Source: an uncultured Lachnospiraceae bacterium (GTDB taxonomy: Bacteria > Bacillota > Clostridia > Lachnospirales > Lachnospiraceae). Taken from it: a DNA stretch of 21,546 bases. The notes below the pieces were generated by a model. That model was not told the origin of the DNA. It made no database searches and saw nothing but the letters and a program-made list of their open reading frames with translations. A program made the position numbers and the translations under genes. Where the stretch lies: NCBI GenBank assembly GCA_949051815.1, contig CARQVR010000060.1, positions 1 through 21,546 of the forward strand, given 5' to 3'. Of the stretch, positions 17,107 to 21,546 are shown piece by piece (the first letter of the stretch is position 1; every line of letters starts with the position of its first letter).

Positions 17107-17193
17107 AAAGAAGTTCTAATGCTCATGCCAGAGGGCATTTCGCAAAGAACTTCTAAGTTTCATTCAAGAGAATGCCGGAAAACAGGCATTCTC
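17101..17193 (+). repeat. Structured intergenic element, copy B (mreC-mreD)
   Basis: A 93-nt element with the same plan as 4246-4337. Lower stem: GAATGAAA (17101-17108) with TTTCATTC (17158-17165). AAG bulge at 17155-17157. Upper stem: AGAAGTTCT (17109-17117) with AGAACTTCT (17146-17154). Internal loop: AATGCTC (17118-17124) against TTCGCAA (17139-17145). Cap: ATGCC-AGAG-GGCAT (17125-17138). A 2-nt spacer is followed by GAGAATGCC (17168-17176) with GGCATTCTC (17185-17193) around an 8-nt A-rich loop. Stem sequences differ from copy A yet pairing is kept, while the bulge, the loop CTC/TCGC and the second hairpin are conserved. It ends 17 bases before mreD. Confidence 0.8.
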
Positions 17194-17210
17194 TGAAAAA
17201 TGGAGAATTT

Positions 17211-17732
17211 ATGATGAAACGTGGTGTCATTACCGCATTACTGATTTTCATATGTTTTTTGTTACAGTGTACGGTGTTCCGCGCGTTGGCGTTTGGCGGC
17301 ATTGTGCCCAATCTGCTGATTGTGCTGACGGCTTCCTTCGGTTTTATGCGGGGGGAGAAGACGGGGCTTTTAATCGGCTTTTTCTGCGGGCTGCTGGTGG
17401 ATATTTTCTTTGCCAGCGTGATTGGGTTCTATGCACTTTTGTACATGTATATCGGCTATATGAACGGCAAGTTTGCGGCCATTTTTTACCCGCAGGACAT
17501 CAAACTGCCGGTGGCGCTTATCCTGTGCAGCGACTTTCTCTACGGGATCGGCTGTTATGTGATCCTGTTTCTTTTGCGGGGGCGTTTCGAGTTTACATAC
17601 TACCTCCTGCACATTATTTTACCGGAAATCGTGTATACCATTGCGGTTACTTTGCTTTTATACCCGCTCATTCTCTGGATTAACACAGGGCTTGAGCGAA
17701 GCGAACTGAGGAGCGGAAAGAAGTTTGTTTGA
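17211..17732 (+). CDS. mreD: Rod shape-determining protein MreD
   Basis: 173-residue, very hydrophobic protein with five or six predicted membrane segments (about 5-22, 30-46, 50-68, 70-86, 98-118 and 130-155). GGIVPNLLIVLTASFGFMRGEKTGLLIGFFCGLLVD matches the family start in overall pattern. MreD is an integral membrane partner of MreC in the elongasome. ATG codons lie at 17211 and 17214, and both can use GGAGA at 17202-17206; the first is given, and the choice changes one residue. The frame is open back to 17172, inside the structured element, but those residues do not look like MreD. The last eight bases overlap the PBP2 gene. Confidence 0.9.
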   Translation: MMKRGVITALLIFICFLLQCTVFRALAFGGIVPNLLIVLTASFGFMRGEKTGLLIGFFCGLLVDIFFASVIGFYALLYMYIGYMNGKFAAIFYPQDIKLPVALILCSDFLYGIGCYVILFLLRGRFEFTYYLLHIILPEIVYTIAVTLLLYPLILWINTGLERSELRSGKKFV

Positions 17733-20601
17733 AGAACTCTTAGAGCGTTTTAAAGAAAATTTTATGAATATGGTCACCTCCCGGCTGCTTGTGCTGATGC
17801 TCGTAGTCGCCGGTATGGGCGGATATCTGATTTACTGGATCTTTCAGCTACAGATCGTGAACGGGGAGCAGTATTACAACGATTTCCAGCTGAAAATCAG
17901 GAAGGAGAGGACGCTTCCGGCTACCAGAGGCAATATTCTGGACCGGAACGGCAATCTTTTAGCCTACAATGAGCTGGCTTACTCCGTCACCATAGAGGAC
18001 GTGTATGAGTCAGGCAGAGGAAAAAACGCGAAGCTGAACCATACGATTCGCAGGCTGATTGCCATGATCGAAGAACACGGCGATCATGTGATCAGCGATT
18101 TCCATATCGAAATCGGCAAGAACGGGGAGTATGTGTACAACGTGGAGGGCGCGCAGCTTCTGCGGTTTCTGGCGGATATTTACGGTTACGCGTCCGTGGA
18201 TGATCTGAAAGAGAGAGAAAAGGCAGCCTCTCCCGAGGATGTGGTCAGATATCTTTGCGGGACAAGCCGTTATGGCATCGGTGATTACACGGACGATGAG
18301 GATTCGGACAGCTTTGTGGAGGGGCTTGGCTTTTCCAGGGAGGAAGTGTTAAAAATCATTACCCTCCGCTATGCCATGAGCGCCAACAGCTACCAGCGTT
18401 ACATTGCCACCACGGTGGCTGAGAATGTCTCGCAAGAGACGGTGGCAGTTATTATGGAGAATGCAGACAGTCTGGACGGTGTGTCGATTGCCGAGGGAAC
18501 GATCCGGAAATATAACGAAAGTATCTATTATGCGCAGGTGATCGGCTATACGGGCCGTGTGGCGCAGGAGGAGCTGGAAGAGCTGCAGGCCAAGGAACCG
18601 GGCTACGATCTGAATGACACGGTGGGTAAATCCGGAATCGAAGCCTCCATGGAGATGGAATTGCAGGGCAAAAAGGGGTCAGAGACCGTATATGTAGATA
18701 ACATGGGTAAGGTGGTGGAAACCAGCGACCGGGTAGAGCCTGCCGCGGGCAACGATATCGTTCTGACGCTGGATACCGGTCTGCAGAAAGCGTGCTACCA
18801 TATTCTGGAATCCAAACTAGCCGCCATTTTGCTGGAGAAAATAGAGAATATCAGGGAATATACGCCTCCGGAGGGAGGCAGCGGCGGGAATATTCCCATT
18901 CCGATCTACGATGTGTATTACGCCTGCATCAACAATAACGTGATCGACACGACCCACTTCACGTCCGAGTATGCGGGAGAGACGGAAAAGGCCGTGCAGG
19001 AGGCATACCTGGATAAGAAGGCGCGTGTTTTTGCCACTTTGCAGGACGAGCTGACAGAGAGCTGCACCCCCTACGAGGCGCTGACGGAGGAATATCAGGT
19101 CTATGAGAGCTATGTGGCATCCGCTCTGTATGACCGTGATATTCTGATGCGGGATGTGGTGGATAAAAACGACGCCACCTATATCGCATGGACGAAGGAT
19201 GAGGTGATCAGCTTAAACGAGTATCTGAATTACGCGATTGCGCAGAACTGGATCAACGTCTCCAGGCTGGACATTGACTCGCGCTATTCTGACTCCGTGG
19301 AGATTTATAATAAAATTCTGGAATATATTTTCGGGATACTCGACAAAGATCTGGACTTTGACAAAAAAATTTACCGCTATATGATTCTGAACGATGAGGT
19401 TTCCGGGCGGCAGATCTGCGAGCTCCTTATGGAGCAGTATGTGGTGGAACCCACCGAAGAGGAAATCGCGCAGTTCAGGGCAGGGGCGGTGACGCCGTAC
19501 ACCTTTATGCGAAACCGCATAGAAAATCTGGAGCTGACGCCGGCCCAGCTTGCGCTTGATCCCTATTCCGGCTCCATTGTGGTCACAGATGTAAATTCGG
19601 GGGATGTACTGGCCATTTCCTCTTATCCGAGCTATGACAATAACCGGATGGCCAACGGCGTGGATGCGGCTTATTTTGCAAGTCTGAGAAATGATCTGTC
19701 CAGTCCGATGTTAAACTATGCGACCCAGCAGCGGACGGCGCCCGGATCTACGTTTAAGCCCGTTTCCGCCACGGCAGGACTTTTGGAGGGGGTAATTACG
19801 CTCACGGAGTCTATTACCTGTGTTGGTATCTTTGACAAGATCACACAGCCACCCAGATGTCATATTTACCCGGGTGCGCACGGTTCCTTGAATATAACGG
19901 GAGGCATCCGCTATTCCTGTAACGCTTATTTCTATGAGGTAGGCTACCGACTGGGGACCGTGGGAGATACTTACAACGACAGCGTGGGCTTAAATAAGCT
20001 GGCAAAATATGCGGATATGTACGGCCTTTCGGAAACTTCCGGTATCGAGATTGAGGAGTATGCGCCCGGGGTATCCGATCTGGACGCGGTCCGTTCCGCC
20101 ATCGGACACGGCACCAACAACTACACGACGGCAGGGCTTGCGCGATATGTTACAACCGTCGCAAACAGTGGAACATGTTATAATTTAACATTGATAGACA
20201 AGGTGGAAGACCAGAGCGGCGGACTGATCCGGCAGAATCAGGCAACAGTCAGAAACCGGATTGATATGGATCCGGCATACTGGGATGCGATTCATGCAGG
20301 TATGCGCGGTGTGGTGGAGAACAAAAGGTATTTCTCGGATCTGGATGTGAATGTGGCCGGAAAGACGGGTACGGCGCAGGAGAACAGAAACCGTCCGAAC
20401 CATGCGCTTTTTATCAGCTATGCGCCTTATGAGGCGCCGGAAATATCGGTGACGGTGCGTGTGGCGAACGGCTATACATCCGACTATGCGGCCCAGATCG
20501 CTAAGGATGTGTATGAATACTACTACGGATTGAAGGAAGAAGACGAAATCATTACCGGTACGGCAGGCGAGCTGGAAGGCGGCGCAATTAATGGAGATTA
20601 A
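17725..20601 (+). CDS. mrdA: Penicillin-binding protein 2, elongation transpeptidase with large insert
   Basis: 958-residue class B PBP that cross-links peptidoglycan during elongation. One membrane anchor lies at about 19-41, then the pedestal motif PATRGNILDRNG (65-76). The transpeptidase domain has SxxK as STFK (S675-K678, catalytic Ser675), SCN at 731-733 and KTGTAQ from K880. Typical PBP2 is about 600-700 residues. Here some 240 extra residues (about 375-612) lie between TLDTGLQ (348-354) and GSIVVTDVNSGDVLAISSYP (616-635), and the pedestal region also looks enlarged. The start is TTG 17725 overlapping mreD, with GAGGAG at 17708-17713 and GGAAAG at 17715-17720; ATG 17764 is the alternative. 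Its place in the mre operon suggests it is the elongasome partner of an unseen RodA. Confidence 0.93.
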   Translation: MFEELLERFKENFMNMVTSRLLVLMLVVAGMGGYLIYWIFQLQIVNGEQYYNDFQLKIRKERTLPATRGNILDRNGNLLAYNELAYSVTIEDVYESGRGKNAKLNHTIRRLIAMIEEHGDHVISDFHIEIGKNGEYVYNVEGAQLLRFLADIYGYASVDDLKEREKAASPEDVVRYLCGTSRYGIGDYTDDEDSDSFVEGLGFSREEVLKIITLRYAMSANSYQRYIATTVAENVSQETVAVIMENADSLDGVSIAEGTIRKYNESIYYAQVIGYTGRVAQEELEELQAKEPGYDLNDTVGKSGIEASMEMELQGKKGSETVYVDNMGKVVETSDRVEPAAGNDIVLTLDTGLQKACYHILESKLAAILLEKIENIREYTPPEGGSGGNIPIPIYDVYYACINNNVIDTTHFTSEYAGETEKAVQEAYLDKKARVFATLQDELTESCTPYEALTEEYQVYESYVASALYDRDILMRDVVDKNDATYIAWTKDEVISLNEYLNYAIAQNWINVSRLDIDSRYSDSVEIYNKILEYIFGILDKDLDFDKKIYRYMILNDEVSGRQICELLMEQYVVEPTEEEIAQFRAGAVTPYTFMRNRIENLELTPAQLALDPYSGSIVVTDVNSGDVLAISSYPSYDNNRMANGVDAAYFASLRNDLSSPMLNYATQQRTAPGSTFKPVSATAGLLEGVITLTESITCVGIFDKITQPPRCHIYPGAHGSLNITGGIRYSCNAYFYEVGYRLGTVGDTYNDSVGLNKLAKYADMYGLSETSGIEIEEYAPGVSDLDAVRSAIGHGTNNYTTAGLARYVTTVANSGTCYNLTLIDKVEDQSGGLIRQNQATVRNRIDMDPAYWDAIHAGMRGVVENKRYFSDLDVNVAGKTGTAQENRNRPNHALFISYAPYEAPEISVTVRVANGYTSDYAAQIAKDVYEYYYGLKEEDEIITGTAGELEGGAINGD

Positions 20602-20633
20602 CGGCCGGGCGATATGAAAATTGAGGTGTGAGT

Positions 20634-21314
20634 ATGAAAAACGCAGTAATAATCAAGAGCTTTCCGAACGGGCTTTCCATCTTTCTGGACAGCGAAATCC
20701 CCTTTTCGCAGCTTCTGAATGAAATCGCGGTGAAGTTCAGCGAATCCGCTAATTTCTTCAAGGATGCAAGCATGGTGCTTTCCTTTGAGGGCAGGGTGCT
20801 GTCTGATCAGGAAGAGCGTCAGCTTGTGGACACGATTTCGGCCAATTCCCGGCTGAACATTGTCTGTATTATGGGAAAGGACGAGGAGACGGACCGGAAT
20901 TTTGTGAAGGCGCTGCAGCAGCTTTCCTTCCATCAGGATGTGATGGAGAATGCGGGACAGTTCTATAAGGGAACGCTAAAGGACGGCCAGATTCTGGAGA
21001 CGGAAAACAGTATTATTGTGCTGGGGGACGTCTATCCGGGGGCGTGTATCATATCCAGCAAGGATATCGTCGTGCTTGGCGGACTCTACGGACAAGCCTA
21101 CGCCGGTGGAAACGGCGAGGAAGGACATTTTGTAGTGGCGCTTGAAATGTCGCCGGAAAAGTTAAAAATAGGCGATTTCAAATACAAAACATCAGAGAAA
21201 CAGAGCAAATGGTCGATCAAACCTAAGATCCAGCCGAAAATTGCTTATGTGAGGGACGCCAGAGTTTTCATGGAGCCGATTACCAAAGAATTACTGAACG
21301 ATCTGCCCTTCTAA
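20634..21314 (+). CDS. minC: Septum site-determining protein MinC
   Basis: 226-residue inhibitor of FtsZ assembly. The N-terminal domain (about 1-100) blocks FtsZ. A short linker leads to the C-terminal beta-helix (about 108-205) with the family signature KDGQILETENSIIVLGDVYPGA and IVVLGGLYGQAYAGG, the part that binds MinD; the usual R-S-G-Q begins with K-D here. The start is ATG 20634, seven bases after GAGG (20623-20626); a GTG at 20628 is in frame but too close to the ribosome site. It follows PBP2 by 32 bases, coupling elongation and division-site genes, and is normally followed directly by minD; here a 209-base structured gap separates them. Confidence 0.92.
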   Translation: MKNAVIIKSFPNGLSIFLDSEIPFSQLLNEIAVKFSESANFFKDASMVLSFEGRVLSDQEERQLVDTISANSRLNIVCIMGKDEETDRNFVKALQQLSFHQDVMENAGQFYKGTLKDGQILETENSIIVLGDVYPGACIISSKDIVVLGGLYGQAYAGGNGEEGHFVVALEMSPEKLKIGDFKYKTSEKQSKWSIKPKIQPKIAYVRDARVFMEPITKELLNDLPF

Positions 21315-21315
21315 A

Positions 21316-21469
21316 GTTCAGCCATGCGCTGTAAAAATGGGCGAATCATGCTCGCATGAATGAGCACATCTTTGCAGCGCATGAGCGGAGCGCCATCTCA
21401 TGAGCAAAGTTAACTGCGTAAGCAGTGAGAAAGCGCTGTAGGCGCCTTTGCGAATGGCGCGGGCTGAAC
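21316..21469 (-). repeat. Structured repeat between minC and minD
   Basis: A 154-bp region closed by GTTCAGCC (21316-21323) and GGCTGAAC (21462-21469). Inside are two long hairpins: 21323-21339 with 21367-21383 (17 positions, one wobble and one mismatch), tipped by TCATGC-TC-GCATGA (21346-21359); and GCGCCAT 21390-21396 with ATGGCGC 21454-21460, continuing as GCAAAG 21404-21409 with CTTTGC 21446-21451, containing ACTGC-GTAA-GCAGT (21413-21426). The layout resembles a three-way junction. Strand is given as minus because the loop flanking the first tip reads GCTC...TTCGC on that strand, as in the elements at 4246 and 17101. No coding capacity. Probably a MITE-like repeat or structured RNA. Confidence 0.65.
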
Positions 21470-21523
21470 GATGCGGGCGGAGAGTTTGGTAGACGATAAC
21501 AATTCATCAATGGAGGACTTGCT

Positions 21524-21546
21524 ATGAGTGAAGTGATTGTCGTCAC
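21524..21546 (+). CDS. minD: Septum site-determining protein MinD, first codons only
   Basis: Only seven full codons are present, reading MSEVIVV, with GGAGG at 21512-21516 seven bases before the ATG. This matches the usual MinD N terminus just ahead of its ATP-binding loop, and the position after minC supports it. MinD is the membrane-associated ATPase that recruits MinC. The identification rests on context and these few residues. Confidence 0.7.

Noticed and set aside
17252..17683. 143-codon plus-strand frame inside mreD
   Set aside because: Fully inside mreD in another frame; mreD has the expected membrane-protein pattern and operon position, so this is a shadow.

Overview
The window is a compact chromosomal segment, with every confident gene on the + strand, from a low-GC-lineage Firmicute with roughly balanced base composition. 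The gene set and order (Asp23 / DAK kinase / recG / degV / miaB / mutS / mutL / miaA / methionine gamma-lyase-family protein, then radC / mreBCD / PBP2 / minC / minD) and the protein style suggest a Clostridia member, most likely Lachnospiraceae. That assignment is inference from gene content, not from a marker gene. No rRNA, tRNA, CRISPR, prophage or transposase gene was seen.

Region 1 (28-5222) holds an Asp23-family protein, a YloV/FakA-type DAK kinase, RecG helicase and a DegV-family fatty-acid-binding protein. The DAK protein and DegV are the two halves of a FakA/FakB fatty acid kinase system. Region 2 (5255-12544) is a nucleic-acid maintenance block: miaB and miaA act in sequence on tRNA A37, and mutS and mutL form the mismatch-repair pair. 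MutS carries a clear beta-clamp motif; MutL has the endonuclease motif and a repetitive linker. Region 3 (12545-13080) is a 536-base gene-free gap containing AT-rich sequence and a 226-bp element with long imperfect terminal inverted repeats, which may bring a promoter to the next gene, a PLP enzyme (13081-14364). Region 4 (14386-21546) looks like one operon from a promoter just ahead of radC through mreB, mreC, mreD, a long PBP2, minC and the first codons of minD. It covers cell elongation and division-site placement.

The most interesting material is non-coding. Two 92/93-nt elements, one between recG and degV (4246-4337) and one between mreC and mreD (17101-17193), fold to the same structure with different stem sequences: an 8-bp stem, a conserved AAG bulge, a 9-bp stem, a 7-nt asymmetric loop with conserved CTC and TCGC, a 5-bp tetraloop hairpin, and a second hairpin starting GAGAATGC. 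Stem changes are compensatory, which argues for a structured RNA or mobile repeat family that I do not recognise. Two further structured repeats, in the miaA-PLP enzyme gap and between minC and minD (there apparently in reverse orientation), contain a similar GCTC/TCGC loop and may be distant relatives.

Protein oddities are an MreB whose predicted catalytic Glu and phosphate-2 Asp are replaced, a PBP2 with about 240 extra residues inside its transpeptidase domain, and the period-6 repeat in the MutL linker.
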